NCBI GenBank assembly: GCA_964346645.1
Contig: CAYFVU010000007.1
Coordinates: 1-64,000 of the forward strand
DNA from: CAYFVU01 sp964346645
GTDB taxonomy: Bacteria > Spirochaetota > Spirochaetia > DSM-16054 > Sediminispirochaetaceae
Reading direction: 5' to 3'
Length of the DNA: 64,000 nt
Part shown: positions 1 through 8,394 of the stretch, one piece after another
Layout of the letters: each line of letters begins with the position of its first letter
Numbering within the stretch: position 1 is the first letter of the stretch
Program-made: the position numbers and the translations under genes
Notes under the pieces: model-generated
The model's input: the letters and a program-made list of their open reading frames with translations, nothing else
Told to the model about the DNA's origin: nothing
Database searches by the model: none

Positions 1-1
1 A

Positions 2-106
2 ATGTACAATCAGAACCCCGAACAGATTGCCCGCGACCAGATAGACTCCATGCTGGATGCTGGATACTACACAGCGCACACACAGGGAGAAGATCAGCAT
101 GAGTGA
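2..106 (+). pseudogene. Remnant of type I restriction subunit HsdR (N-terminus only)
   Basis: A 34-codon frame that may begin before the window. It reads MYNQNPEQIARDQIDSML and then an unrelated short tail. The stretch NPEQIARDQIDSML resembles the extreme N-terminus of HsdR endonuclease subunits, which are normally about 1000 residues, so nearly all of the gene would be missing. Its stop overlaps the start of the next frame by 8 bp (ATGAGTGA), and that frame is an HsdM remnant, which is what supports the HsdR reading. The match is short, so it could also be an unrelated leader peptide. Confidence 0.5.
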
Positions 107-233
107 GAATACATCCGCCATCATTTCGAAAGTCTGGAGTTTCGCCGGCATCTTTTATGCCAATGGGGTAAAGGCCAACGTGCTCTTCTTCGACAACAAG
201 CCGGCCTCCAAAGAAGCCTACACTGATAGGTGA
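99..233 (+). pseudogene. Internally deleted type I methyltransferase subunit HsdM
   Basis: A 44-codon frame joining two distant parts of HsdM. The first 16 residues (SENTSAIISKVWSFA) look like the HsdM N-terminus. The rest (GIFYANGVKANVLFFDNKPAS) looks like the segment near residue 350-400 of the roughly 500-residue family, after the SAM-binding domain. The SAM-binding motif, the NPPF motif and the C-terminus are absent, and a TGA stop follows YTDR. This is best explained by a large in-frame deletion and a truncation. No functional hsdS or complete hsdR is seen nearby. No function is expected. Confidence 0.65.
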
Positions 234-241
234 GGCTGTCA

Positions 242-1216
242 TCACCCCCGTGAATTCCGGTGCAAAAAGACACCGTCTTCGAATCCCTGTATCTCACGCT
301 GCGACTCGGCCATGGCGAGGCGCTTTTCCGCCAGGGCCGCGTACTCCTCCTCCCGCTCTATGCCTATGTAGCGGCGTCCGAGTTTCTTCGCGGCCACCGA
401 GGTGCTTCCCGAGCCGAGAAAGGGGTCGGCCACCACGGCTCCCGGGGCGGAGGATGCGAGAATGATCTTGGCCAGCAGCTTCTCCGGCTTCTGTGTGGGG
501 TGGTCGGTGTTCTCCGGCATGGACCAGTAGGGGACGGTGATGTCGGTCCAGATGTTCGAGGGGGAAGTGTAGCGGTATTTCTCAGTTCCCTCCTGTCGCC
601 AGTCCTTCGGACTTCCGTCGGCACTGCGGTAGGGTGCAATGACACTCCGCTTCATCTTCACTGCCTCTACATCGAAGTAGTAGTCGTCGGAGAGGGTGGC
701 GAACCAGATGTCCTCGGCGCTGTTTTTCCAGTTCATTTTTGCCCCTCGCCCCTTCTCCCTCTCCCAGGTGATGCGGTTGCGGACGGTGAGCCGTTCTGAG
801 AGCGCACGATAGACCGCCGCAGAGCTCCTCCATTCGCTGCAGACGTAGACCGATGCGTTAGGCTTGAGGCAGGGCAGCAGGGCCCGCAGCCACTCGTCGG
901 TGTAGCGCGCGTACTCCTCCTCTCCCCTTTTTGTGAACTCGCGGGAGGAGAAGCGCTTGTACATGTTGTAGGGGGGATCGACGAAGAGAAGGTCTACCGA
1001 GTGCTCGGGAAGCAGGGGGGCCGCCTCGAAGAGGTCGCCGCATATGGTGCGGTTCTCGAGCTCTTCGGCGGCGCCGGAACCCTGCCCGTGCAGAGGATTG
1101 CGCAGCTCCTCGAGGTCGATGCAGCGGGAGAGGTACTTCTGCCGTTCCTCGGGGGTGAGGGTTATGGTGCGGTTTCTCGGAGCCCGGGTTCGCCCGCCGC
1201 CCCCGCGCTCAACCAC
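242..1216 (-). CDS. Site-specific DNA methyltransferase, beta class (N4-cytosine or N6-adenine)
   Basis: About 324 residues. The catalytic motif IV (DPPYNMY) lies in the N-terminal third. The SAM-binding motif I region (DPFLGSGSTSVAAKKLGRRYIGIE, given here only as the family landmark DPFLGSGST) lies near the C-terminus. This order (IV, recognition domain, I) defines beta-class amino-methyltransferases, in which DPPY is used by adenine-N6 or cytosine-N4 enzymes. The GTG at 1216 is preferred: a GAGG sequence precedes it and it overlaps the upstream ppaC stop by 8 bp; a GTG at 1240 is also possible. No restriction endonuclease partner is visible, so it is probably an orphan epigenetic methylase or a survivor of a lost system. 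It converges on the hsd remnants. Confidence 0.85.
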   Translation of the reverse strand: MVERGGGGRTRAPRNRTITLTPEERQKYLSRCIDLEELRNPLHGQGSGAAEELENRTICGDLFEAAPLLPEHSVDLLFVDPPYNMYKRFSSREFTKRGEEEYARYTDEWLRALLPCLKPNASVYVCSEWRSSAAVYRALSERLTVRNRITWEREKGRGAKMNWKNSAEDIWFATLSDDYYFDVEAVKMKRSVIAPYRSADGSPKDWRQEGTEKYRYTSPSNIWTDITVPYWSMPENTDHPTQKPEKLLAKIILASSAPGAVVADPFLGSGSTSVAAKKLGRRYIGIEREEEYAALAEKRLAMAESQREIQGFEDGVFLHRNSRG

Positions 1217-2864
1217 GATTTCCGAGCTCCTCGAGCACACGCAGGATCTCCGGGAGAAGCTGCTTTTTTCTCGAGAGGATTCCCGGCAGGTCGAAGAGGT
1301 CGTTGTACTCCCGGCGAAAGACGAGCCTCTCCTCTGCCTCGGGGAAACTGGTGCAGAGGAGCTTGCTGTTCTCCGAGAGGACGTTGCTCACCAGGAGCAT
1401 GGTCCAGTCGAGCTTCGCCTCCTCTCCTGTACTGCGCAGCGCCTCGTGAAAGGATTCCACCACCTCGGGCAGATCCTGAAAGGTGACCACTTCCACTTGT
1501 CCGATACCGACCCGGTACCCGAACTCCTCGTAGATCTTGAAGTCGGTCTCGATAACCTCCTTCGGGTCCCGGGAACTGAGGACTGCGGTGTGCTTGAATA
1601 TTTCGGTTCCGTATTCGTCGAAATCTACCTCTGCGATTCTGCAGAGTCCGTCTACCGCCGCGCGGTCCTCCTCGGTGGAGGTGGGGGACTTGAGCAAGAC
1701 CGTATCGGAGATGATGCCCGCGAGGAGCAGCTTGGCCGTCGTCTTGTCTATATCCTGACCGTATTGGAGGTAGTGCTGGTAGACGATGGTGCAGGTGCTG
1801 CCTATCGGCTTCGCTGCGATGTAGATGGGAGTCCGCGTCTTTTCGGCACCGAGCCGGTGGTGGTCGATGATCTGCACGACCTGGGCATGCTCTATTCCGC
1901 GTATACTCTGATCGGCTTCGTTGTGGTCGACCATCACGACCTTTCGTTTTGGACGGTCGATGAAGCAGCGGCGGGTGACTAGCCCGACGAAACGCCCCTC
2001 CTCCTGCGCCGAGAATACGGGAAGACCACGGTAATCTGAATCGACTAACTGCTGTTTGGCATCGTCGAAGTGGTCGTCCTCCCGTATCTCCGGATACTCG
2101 CTGCCCATGATGTTGTGAACCGGCGTGCTGAGTCTCAGCAGCCGCGCCGTCTCGGCGGTGTCGGTGCGGGAGACGAAGACGGTGCCGCGGTAGCTCGAGA
2201 AGTCGAAATCCACCTCCTCCTCCCGGTCTACCCCGGTAAGAATGACGGCGGGGAACTGCTCCTGTACCGCATATTCGAGGATCCTCGTTCGGCGACCGAC
2301 CACGAGAATCGGTTTGTCCGGCAGCAGCTCTCGTATGCGCTCTACACTCACCTCGAAAGGCATGGCACCGACCATTACCGCTGCGGAGAACTCCGGCCAC
2401 TCCCCTCTCTTGTGGCAGAAACCGGGGAGCACCTTCTCGAAGTTCGCCGTGCGGAAGAAGTAGCGAGGTCTTCCGCCTGCGTGCTCGTGGATGGAGAAGT
2501 CCGAGATCTCGTTCACGCTCACCAGTCCCGAAAATAGATCTTTTCTTTCTAGTACGGGGACCACACTGACGGTGTAGTCGTGGATAATCTTTATCGCCTC
2601 GTGTATGGGATCGGAAGGGGAGAGGATATGTTCGGGAACCGCGAGGATGTCGTGAACCTTCGGATACACATCCTTCTCTAGGCGAGGTGGGCTGACGCCG
2701 AGCTCGCGGAATGTCTCTTTCGTCTGCGTGTTGAGGTGGCCGCAGCGGATGGCGTGATACTCGTTGTCGGCATCGATGTGGTTCATGAGGCGGGCATAAG
2801 CCCAGGCCGAGCTGACCGAGTCCATGTCGGGGTTCCTGTGTCCTGTGACGAAAATTTCATCCAT
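1209..2864 (-). CDS. ppaC: Manganese-dependent inorganic pyrophosphatase with CBS-DRTGG insert
   Basis: 551 residues, family II (DHH) pyrophosphatase that hydrolyses PPi to phosphate in the cytoplasm. The N-terminal DHH motif TGHRNPDMDS (His9, Asp13, Asp15 are the expected metal ligands) is followed by a first CBS motif (about 60-120), a DRTGG-like region (about 190-250), a second CBS motif (about 250-305), and then DHN and DHH motifs near residues 315-345, ending in a DHHA2 domain. In the known CBS-containing enzymes the insert binds AMP, ADP or diadenosine polyphosphates and controls activity. The gene overlaps the methyltransferase downstream, which is probably translated by coupling. A -10 hexamer sits 6 nt before the ATG with no ribosome binding site. 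Confidence 0.93.
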   Translation of the reverse strand: MDEIFVTGHRNPDMDSVSSAWAYARLMNHIDADNEYHAIRCGHLNTQTKETFRELGVSPPRLEKDVYPKVHDILAVPEHILSPSDPIHEAIKIIHDYTVSVVPVLERKDLFSGLVSVNEISDFSIHEHAGGRPRYFFRTANFEKVLPGFCHKRGEWPEFSAAVMVGAMPFEVSVERIRELLPDKPILVVGRRTRILEYAVQEQFPAVILTGVDREEEVDFDFSSYRGTVFVSRTDTAETARLLRLSTPVHNIMGSEYPEIREDDHFDDAKQQLVDSDYRGLPVFSAQEEGRFVGLVTRRCFIDRPKRKVVMVDHNEADQSIRGIEHAQVVQIIDHHRLGAEKTRTPIYIAAKPIGSTCTIVYQHYLQYGQDIDKTTAKLLLAGIISDTVLLKSPTSTEEDRAAVDGLCRIAEVDFDEYGTEIFKHTAVLSSRDPKEVIETDFKIYEEFGYRVGIGQVEVVTFQDLPEVVESFHEALRSTGEEAKLDWTMLLVSNVLSENSKLLCTSFPEAEERLVFRREYNDLFDLPGILSRKKQLLPEILRVLEELGNRG

Positions 2865-2870
2865 AGGCCA

Positions 2871-2899
2871 ATACTACACGAGGGAGTACATCTTTAAAA
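2871..2899 (-). promoter_or_regulatory. Probable leaderless promoter of ppaC
   Basis: On the minus strand TAGTAT lies 6 nt upstream of the ppaC ATG (spacer TGGCCT), leaving no room for a Shine-Dalgarno site. The -35 is weak (TTTAAA or TTTTAA at 16-17 bp). Transcription would start at or next to the ATG. Confidence 0.45.
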
Positions 2900-2954
2900 G
2901 AGAAGAAAAAGCGCCTGAACTAACGAAAGAGGCGAAAAAAAGTGAGAAAACGGC

Positions 2955-3010
2955 TTGTCTTTTCAGTAATGCTGAGCTACATTAGCAGTGTAGTAGTTAA
3001 GTAGTACACT
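2955..3010 (+). promoter_or_regulatory. Promoter and inverted-repeat operator of the ABC-GntR operon
   Basis: TTGTCT (2955-2960), 17 bp, TACATT (2978-2983) form a plausible promoter. Around the expected start lies an inverted repeat with arms AGTGTA (2987-2992) and TACACT (3005-3010) and a nearly symmetric centre (GTAG TTAA GTAG). Operators of this shape are typical of YtrA-subfamily GntR regulators, and such a regulator is the third gene of this operon, so autorepression is likely. A CGGAGG ribosome site follows at 3015. Confidence 0.6.
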
Positions 3011-3025
3011 AGTTCGGAGGTACAA

Positions 3026-3928
3026 ATGACATATCCAACGGATATCGGACGAACGGAGTTGGTGGATGTGAAGGGATTGGGTTTCGGATACCATAGAAGC
3101 CCGCTCTTCTCTGAGCTCGACCTCGTGCTGCAGACGGGGAACATCTACGGCTTGCTGGGCAAGAACGGGGCGGGAAAGACCTCGCTGCTGAGGCTGCTTG
3201 CCGGGCTCCTCTTTCCCGAGAGGGGAGATCTGCGGGTAAACGGCTGGACTCCCTCCCTGAGGAGTCCGGACTTCCTCTCGGAGGTCTACGTGCTGCCGGA
3301 GGAGTTCTCTCTTCCGCAGTTCACCCCGGACCGCTACATCGACCTCTATGCGCCCTTCTATCCCCGTTTCGCCTACGAGAAGATGGAGGACTACCTGAAG
3401 GAGTTCGAGATACCGCACAGAAAGAGTCTCTCCTCGCTCAGCTACGGTCAGAAGAAGAAGTTTCTCCTCGCCTTCGGTTTGGCGACGGACTGTTCCCTCT
3501 TTCTGTTAGATGAGCCGACTAACGGTCTGGACATCCCCTCAAAGAGCCAGTTCCGCCGGCTCGTCGCCTCGGCGGTGACCGAGGAGCGGATCTTCATCAT
3601 CTCTACTCACCAAGTCAGAGACGTGGAGCATCTCATCGATCCGGTCATCATCATCGAGGGCGGAAAGATCGTCTTCAACCGCGCATTCGAAGAGATACAC
3701 GAGAAGCTGGCCGTAAAACGGGTCGAGCAGATCCCTCGCGACTGGAAGGTGATCTACAGCGAGGCGGACATAAAGGGTTTTTCCGTGGTTGTGCCGGCCG
3801 GGACGAACGGATCGGGGGAGGAGCATGCCGTCGACTTGGAGATGCTCTTCAACACCGTCGTGCAGAATCCAAATGGGCTCGGAGAGTTGTTCCGGGGAGA
3901 AGATAATCGCGAAGGAGGAGAGAAATGA
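3026..3928 (+). CDS. ABC transporter ATP-binding protein (exporter type)
   Basis: 300 residues with one nucleotide-binding domain. Walker A is GKNGAGKTS near residue 45, a signature-like SYGQKKK near residue 138, and Walker B LFLLDEPTNGLD near residue 160, followed by the switch His (STHQ). The C-terminal 80 residues after the ATPase core are variable. It overlaps the next gene, a six-helix membrane protein, by 4 bp, and a YtrA-type GntR regulator follows, an arrangement typical of small exporter or antibiotic-response ABC operons. Substrate unknown. The ATG has CGGAGG 6 nt upstream. Confidence 0.88.
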   Translation: MTYPTDIGRTELVDVKGLGFGYHRSPLFSELDLVLQTGNIYGLLGKNGAGKTSLLRLLAGLLFPERGDLRVNGWTPSLRSPDFLSEVYVLPEEFSLPQFTPDRYIDLYAPFYPRFAYEKMEDYLKEFEIPHRKSLSSLSYGQKKKFLLAFGLATDCSLFLLDEPTNGLDIPSKSQFRRLVASAVTEERIFIISTHQVRDVEHLIDPVIIIEGGKIVFNRAFEEIHEKLAVKRVEQIPRDWKVIYSEADIKGFSVVVPAGTNGSGEEHAVDLEMLFNTVVQNPNGLGELFRGEDNREGGEK

Positions 3929-4728
3929 CAGGTATACAGCAACAGTTTTCGCTGCAGAGGCTCGTCCTCTGCCTGAAGAGAGACATGAAGCCGAACTCCC
4001 GCAGCTCGTTCATAGTATTGGGAGCTGCAGTGGGATTTCTCCTCATCATATCGGCCTTCGATGCGGGCGTGGGAAGTATGGAGACGGGCTTTCACCAGGG
4101 GATCTTCTACCCGGTGCTCATAATCGGCGGCTTCGTATTCGTCAGCGGGCTGTTCAAGGAGGTCTACAGGAAGGAGTCCAATCTGACCTACCTCATGCTC
4201 CCGGCCTCCGCACTGGAAAAGGTGCTGAGCAGGCTCCTTCTGGCAACGGTAGGATGGGTGCTCTTCTCGATTGTGTGGTACAGCCTCTATGCGGCGCTGT
4301 CGGAGGCGCTCAACGCGCTCCTCTTCGGCCGCAGCCACTCGCTCTTCAATCCGCTTGCTGCGGATGTGTGGCTGGCCGCCGCACACTATGCGGTCCTGCA
4401 GTCGTTCTTCCTCCTCGGCGCGATCTACTTCCGGAAGCTCCAATTTTTCAAGACGGTCCTGAGCCTGACCGCGGCGATCATTGCCATCTCCCTCTTCGGC
4501 ATGCTCTTAGTGAGACTCTTCTTCGCAGATTACTTCACGGGCAGACTGATGATCGACGGGGGGACGGGCCTCTCCCAAATATTCGAGCATCTGAGCTATA
4601 CGATGACCTCTCTGATGCGAAAGCTCGAACCGGTAAAGAATATCCTCTACTGGATCGTCTTTCCGCTCTTCTGCTGGTCTCTCGTCTACATCCGTTTCCG
4701 GGAGGTGCAGATAAAGGATGGAGTGTAA
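3925..4728 (+). CDS. ABC transporter permease (ABC-2-like membrane protein)
   Basis: 267 residues with about six hydrophobic segments (for example near residues 30-50, 60-82, 105-130, 150-170, 180-205 and 240-260). No sequence motif names a substrate. It starts inside the ATPase stop codon (ATGA overlap) and is followed 2 bp later by the GntR gene, so the three are one operon. It is inferred to be the membrane partner of the ATPase. Charged loops are short, as in the permeases of YtrA-linked ABC systems. Confidence 0.8.
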   Translation: MTGIQQQFSLQRLVLCLKRDMKPNSRSSFIVLGAAVGFLLIISAFDAGVGSMETGFHQGIFYPVLIIGGFVFVSGLFKEVYRKESNLTYLMLPASALEKVLSRLLLATVGWVLFSIVWYSLYAALSEALNALLFGRSHSLFNPLAADVWLAAAHYAVLQSFFLLGAIYFRKLQFFKTVLSLTAAIIAISLFGMLLVRLFFADYFTGRLMIDGGTGLSQIFEHLSYTMTSLMRKLEPVKNILYWIVFPLFCWSLVYIRFREVQIKDGV

Positions 4729-4730
4729 CC

Positions 4731-5120
4731 ATGGAATTCAAGGATAACAGGCCGATCTATCTCCAGATCGCCGAACTGGTGATGGAGAAGATCATCTTTG
4801 GCACCTGGCGGGAGGGAGACAAGATACCGTCGGTGAGAGAGTTGGCAATCTCCCTCGAGGTAAACCCCAACACGGTGATGCACGCCTACGGCTTTCTGCA
4901 GGAGAGCTACATCATCTACAATCGCCGGGGCATCGGATATCACGTGGCGGAGAGCGGAAGAGAGAGGGCGAAGAGGCTCAAGCGGGAGGAGTTCGTTACG
5001 AATGAGCTCCCCGAGCTCTTCAAAGCCATGGAGATTCTAGAAATAGATATCGAAGAGTTGGCAAAACTCTACGACGAGTACAAGAAAATGAGGAAAGAAG
5101 ACAATGAAGACGAGCAATAA
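4731..5120 (+). CDS. GntR-family transcriptional regulator, YtrA subfamily
   Basis: 129 residues. An N-terminal winged helix (IYLQIAELVMEKIIFGTW, then IPSVRELAISLEVNPNTVMHAY near residues 30-55) is followed by only a short helical tail of about 50 residues, as in the YtrA subfamily, which lacks a large effector domain. It starts 2 bp after the permease stop with GGATGGAG upstream. It very probably represses its own operon through the AGTGTA-TACACT repeat at 2987-3010. The inducing signal is unknown. Confidence 0.88.
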   Translation: MEFKDNRPIYLQIAELVMEKIIFGTWREGDKIPSVRELAISLEVNPNTVMHAYGFLQESYIIYNRRGIGYHVAESGRERAKRLKREEFVTNELPELFKAMEILEIDIEELAKLYDEYKKMRKEDNEDEQ

Positions 5121-5366
5121 GATTCTGCTGGCAGTGTTCGCGGCGATCGTCGTGCTGATGATCGCCGCGGTGGTAGGGCTGCGATTCTATGTGGACGGGC
5201 TGATATCGGAGTCCGGCGGCGTAATTTCCGAGGAGGTGGTGACGAAGAGCTACGATGTGCGTGACTTTACCGGGCTCGTCAAACCGGTTCAGTCGGCTAC
5301 CACGGCAGTGTCTCGCAGCAGAGCCTTATGACCGAGGGTGTGGCCGAGGTGAAACATCTAGACTAA
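5104..5366 (+). pseudogene. DUF2807 (GIN domain) protein, deleted and frameshifted
   Basis: The first 57 codons encode an N-terminal membrane anchor (residues 6-29) and the family-like start of the domain (SYDVRDFTGL). The frame then breaks. After the break a different frame reads GSVGYHGSVSQQSLMTEGVAEVKHLD and stops at 5364-5366, which resembles the C-terminus of DUF2807 beta-helix proteins. About 150 residues of the middle are missing. The join lies near 5270-5295. The gene overlaps gntR by 17 bp and was probably the last cistron of the operon. Confidence 0.6.
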
Positions 5367-5372
5367 AACATC

Positions 5373-5401
5373 TTGAAAACTCGGCGCGTGTGCTTTACTA
5401 C
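5373..5401 (+). promoter_or_regulatory. Probable leaderless promoter of the HD-GYP gene
   Basis: TTGAAA (5373-5378), 17 bp, TACTAC (5396-5401), then 7 nt to the ATG at 5409. No Shine-Dalgarno sequence is present before that ATG. Confidence 0.4.
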
Positions 5402-5408
5402 TATAGAT

Positions 5409-7226
5409 ATGATGGAAAGCGAGACGGGTGTTTTTTCCAGCATATTCCTCAACGTCATCGAAGAAATATCGGAGGGGATCCTCATTCTCAACGAGAATGG
5501 GGAGCTCCTCTTCTTCAACGATGTGTTTCTCCGGATCACTCATTGGAGGGCCGGCGACATTCTGGGGAACGAGCAGCGCTTTCTCGAGAGTCTCGATCTC
5601 CACCCTCCCATTGAGGAGGGGACCTTCCACACCATCTTCACCGATCCCGAAGGCAATCCCCACCCGATGCGCCTCAAGTGCCTCTCGGTAGAAGCCCAAC
5701 CGGGACGCTACTTCCTCATTAGTGTGAGCGAGGAGGGACAGATATCCGGGGTCGAAGAATACAAGGCACACTACGACCTGCTGTTTAAGAACATCGGCGA
5801 CCCCATGTTCACCGCAGATCTCGACGGCACAATCCGAACCGCCAACCCGGCTTTCTTCTCCGCCTTCGGCTACCGGGAAGATGAGCAGCTACCCTCCATA
5901 GACGAGATGTACATCTATCAGGACGAAGTAGATGAGAAGATCCAGAAGCTGCTCAAACACAATTACCTCTACAACAGAGAGGCCCATCTCTACACGAAGG
6001 ACAGGAGCATAAAGCGGGTAAAGGACAACACTTGGGCGATTCGCAATAAAAATGGAACGGTAACCGGTTATGCCGGCCACTTTCACGACGTCACCTACCT
6101 GCGCAACATCGAGTCGCGGTTGAAGATATCAGAGCGAAACTTTACCCTCCTCTTCGACACCATTCTCTCCTCCGTGCTGCTGATAGCCCCCGACGGCAGA
6201 ATCATCAACCTCAACTCCGCGGCGGAGAAGGTCTACGGCTACTCCTGGGAGGAGTTCGTCGGCGAGTCTTACGACGATCTCCTGCGCAGCTCCAATGAGT
6301 CCCTCTCATTTACGGAGCTGGTGGAAAAGATCACCGGTGCGGGGGGCAGCTTCTACGAGAGCGAGGTTCCGCGGCGCCGGCGCGACGGCAGCCGTATCTA
6401 CACCTATGCGGTCTTTACGGAGGTGCGGGACATCTCAAACGAGGTGATCGCCTACTCTTTGGTGGAGAAGGACTTGACCGAACGGGTGCACCTGGAGCAC
6501 AAGCTGCGAGAATCCTTCAAGGAATTGAAGGACACCCAGTCGGCGGCAATAATCGGATTCGCCAAGCTGACCGAATACCGGGACAAGGATACCGGAGAAC
6601 ACCTCGAGCGCATCCGCGAGTACACCCGCATCATGGCTATGACGCTCCGTGAGCTGCCGAAGTACGAGCACTACATCACCGACGAGTACCTCGAGGATCT
6701 CACCCTCTCCTCCATCCTCCACGATGTGGGAAAAGTTGGTATCGAGGACAACATCCTCCTCAAACCCGGCAAACTGAATGATAGCGAGTACGAGCGCATC
6801 AAGAACCACTCCTCACTCGGCGGGGACGCGCTGACCGTGGTGGATCAAAAACTCAACAAGGAGTCTTTCCTGACCCTCGGCAAGGAGATCGCCATGTACC
6901 ACCATGAGCGTTGGGACGGAACGGGCTATCCGAACGGGCTCAAGGGTGAGGAGATACCCCTCTCGGCGAGGATTGTCGCGATAGCCGACGTGTACGATGC
7001 ACTGACGAGCAAACGCCCCTACAAAGAGGCCTACAGCCACGAGGTGTCGGTCGAGACCATAGAGAACGGAAGCGGCAGTCAGTTCGATCCGGACATCGTC
7101 GATGCATTCCTGAAGAACCACGAAGTCTTCCGAAGAATTCGTCTCTTCAATGATTTCGAGGCTCATCCCGAGACGATCGGTTCCCTCATCAAGACCAACG
7201 TCTTATTCCCCGAGGATCAAAACTGA
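5409..7226 (+). CDS. PAS-PAS-PAS-HD-GYP cyclic di-GMP phosphodiesterase
   Basis: 605 residues from the ATG at 5409 (a TTG at 5373 or an ATG at 5412 are alternatives). Three PAS-type sensor modules occupy roughly residues 15-125, 130-235 and 245-370. The C-terminal output is an HD-GYP domain: helix LRESFKELKDTQSAAIIGFAKL, HD motif LHDVGKVGI near residue 437, and GTGYPNGL near residue 505. HD-GYP enzymes hydrolyse cyclic di-GMP in the cytoplasm. There is no membrane segment, so the stimulus is intracellular, and no haem or flavin signature can be assigned to the PAS modules by eye. It stands alone between the GntR operon and the TRAP genes. Confidence 0.9.
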   Translation: MMESETGVFSSIFLNVIEEISEGILILNENGELLFFNDVFLRITHWRAGDILGNEQRFLESLDLHPPIEEGTFHTIFTDPEGNPHPMRLKCLSVEAQPGRYFLISVSEEGQISGVEEYKAHYDLLFKNIGDPMFTADLDGTIRTANPAFFSAFGYREDEQLPSIDEMYIYQDEVDEKIQKLLKHNYLYNREAHLYTKDRSIKRVKDNTWAIRNKNGTVTGYAGHFHDVTYLRNIESRLKISERNFTLLFDTILSSVLLIAPDGRIINLNSAAEKVYGYSWEEFVGESYDDLLRSSNESLSFTELVEKITGAGGSFYESEVPRRRRDGSRIYTYAVFTEVRDISNEVIAYSLVEKDLTERVHLEHKLRESFKELKDTQSAAIIGFAKLTEYRDKDTGEHLERIREYTRIMAMTLRELPKYEHYITDEYLEDLTLSSILHDVGKVGIEDNILLKPGKLNDSEYERIKNHSSLGGDALTVVDQKLNKESFLTLGKEIAMYHHERWDGTGYPNGLKGEEIPLSARIVAIADVYDALTSKRPYKEAYSHEVSVETIENGSGSQFDPDIVDAFLKNHEVFRRIRLFNDFEAHPETIGSLIKTNVLFPEDQN

Positions 7227-7332
7227 CGCCGATAGCTAAGAACCAGAGCCGGAGGCGCAAACCCGGGCCGGAGGATCGCCGCTGAGCCGGACCTCGGTCC
7301 CCCAGCAATTCCTATCGGCCCTGTGAAGTTAC

Positions 7333-7361
7333 TTGATTTTTCCCATCGATTGTTGGATACT
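7333..7361 (+). promoter_or_regulatory. Promoter of the TRAP transporter genes
   Basis: TTGATT (7333-7338), 17 bp, GATACT (7356-7361). The predicted start lies about 10 nt before the ATG at 7378, with a purine-rich CGGAAGG just upstream of the ATG. The untranslated leader would be very short. Confidence 0.5.
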
Positions 7362-7377
7362 CGATCGCGGAAGGCAT

Positions 7378-8382
7378 ATGAGAAACAAGATCACATTCCT
7401 CACAATGGTGCTGCTCCTCAGCACTGCCGGTCTCCTCTTTGCCCGCCCCATCCAGATCCGGATGGGAAGCGTCGCACCGGATAACAGCATCTACTCCGAG
7501 CTGCTGCGCGAGCTCGCCGCCGAGTGGGCGGAGATCTCCGATGGACAGGTCGAGCTGAAGATCTACTTCTCCGGATTCAAGGACGACTCCGATCTCATTC
7601 GCAAGATCCGCATAAACCAGCTGCAAGCCGGTGTCGTGACCGGTTTCGGGCTGCAGGACCTCTACCACAACGTACTGGGGCTCAGCGTACCCGCCCTCAT
7701 ACAGACCGATGGGGAGCTCTCCCACGTCCTCGAGGAGATCCGTCCTCACGTCCAGGAGAAGCTCGACAAGAAACGTTTCGAGTTGCTCGCCTGGTCGAAG
7801 GCGGGATGGATCTACTTCTTTACGCGGGACCCGGCCGTCTATCCCGAGCAGCTCGAGGATCAGAAGATCGCCTCGCTCGGTACCGGCTCAGCGGCGGACA
7901 TGCTCGACGCTTTCAAGGTGGTCGGCTTCGATCCCGTCCCCGTGCCGGTCAACGAGACTCTGCCTGCGCTGGTCAGCGGCATGGCCGACGCGGTCTTCGC
8001 TACCCCCATAGCCGTAGCGGCGGGACAGTGGTTCGGCGTTTTGAAACACATGACGGACATGAAAATCGCCCCCTTCGTCGGCGGCATCGTATTCTCTCAG
8101 CGGGCTTGGCGGAGGATTCCCGAGGAGCTCCGTCCCGAGTTGAGGGCTGCGGTCGGACGGATTGCCGGTGAGCTCGACGAGGAGCTCGCGGCCCTCGAGA
8201 GCGAAGCCCTGAAAGAGATGGAGAAGAGGGGCTTGCAGCGTCACCCGGTCCCTCCTGCGGCAAAGGAGCAGTGGCAGGAACGCTTCGACACGGCGATAAA
8301 CTGGGCTTCCGGCAACGTCTACGACGAGAGTTTCGTGGATCTCATTAAAACGCATCTCGAAGAGTATCGACAGCGCAGGTAG
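7378..8382 (+). CDS. TRAP transporter substrate-binding protein, DctP family
   Basis: 334 residues. A Sec signal peptide covers residues 1-22 (cleavage after LLFA). The mature part starts with the DctP-typical IRMGSVAPDNSIYSE and contains the domain-hinge stretch around SAADMLDAFKVVGFDPVPVP and a LVSGMADAVF segment. It binds an organic acid or similar solute in the periplasm and delivers it to the fused permease encoded 12 bp downstream. The sodium-driven TRAP system uses no ATP. Substrate unknown. The ATG at 7378 is chosen because it begins the signal peptide and follows CGGAAGG. Confidence 0.9.
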   Translation: MRNKITFLTMVLLLSTAGLLFARPIQIRMGSVAPDNSIYSELLRELAAEWAEISDGQVELKIYFSGFKDDSDLIRKIRINQLQAGVVTGFGLQDLYHNVLGLSVPALIQTDGELSHVLEEIRPHVQEKLDKKRFELLAWSKAGWIYFFTRDPAVYPEQLEDQKIASLGTGSAADMLDAFKVVGFDPVPVPVNETLPALVSGMADAVFATPIAVAAGQWFGVLKHMTDMKIAPFVGGIVFSQRAWRRIPEELRPELRAAVGRIAGELDEELAALESEALKEMEKRGLQRHPVPPAAKEQWQERFDTAINWASGNVYDESFVDLIKTHLEEYRQRR

Positions 8383-8394
8383 CGCAGCGGTAAC

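Noticed and set aside
1162..2400. Long open frame on the minus strand overlapping ppaC
   Set aside because: It lies in another frame of ppaC, is rich in Arg, Gly and Pro as GC-rich shadows are, and has no domain.
3789..4730. Long plus-strand extension upstream of the GntR gene
   Set aside because: It runs inside the ABC permease in another frame. The ATG at 4731 has a ribosome site and starts the winged helix.
5373..5408. TTG start at 5373 for the HD-GYP protein
   Set aside because: It has no ribosome site and lies in what looks like the -35 box; the ATG at 5409 is preferred though not proven.
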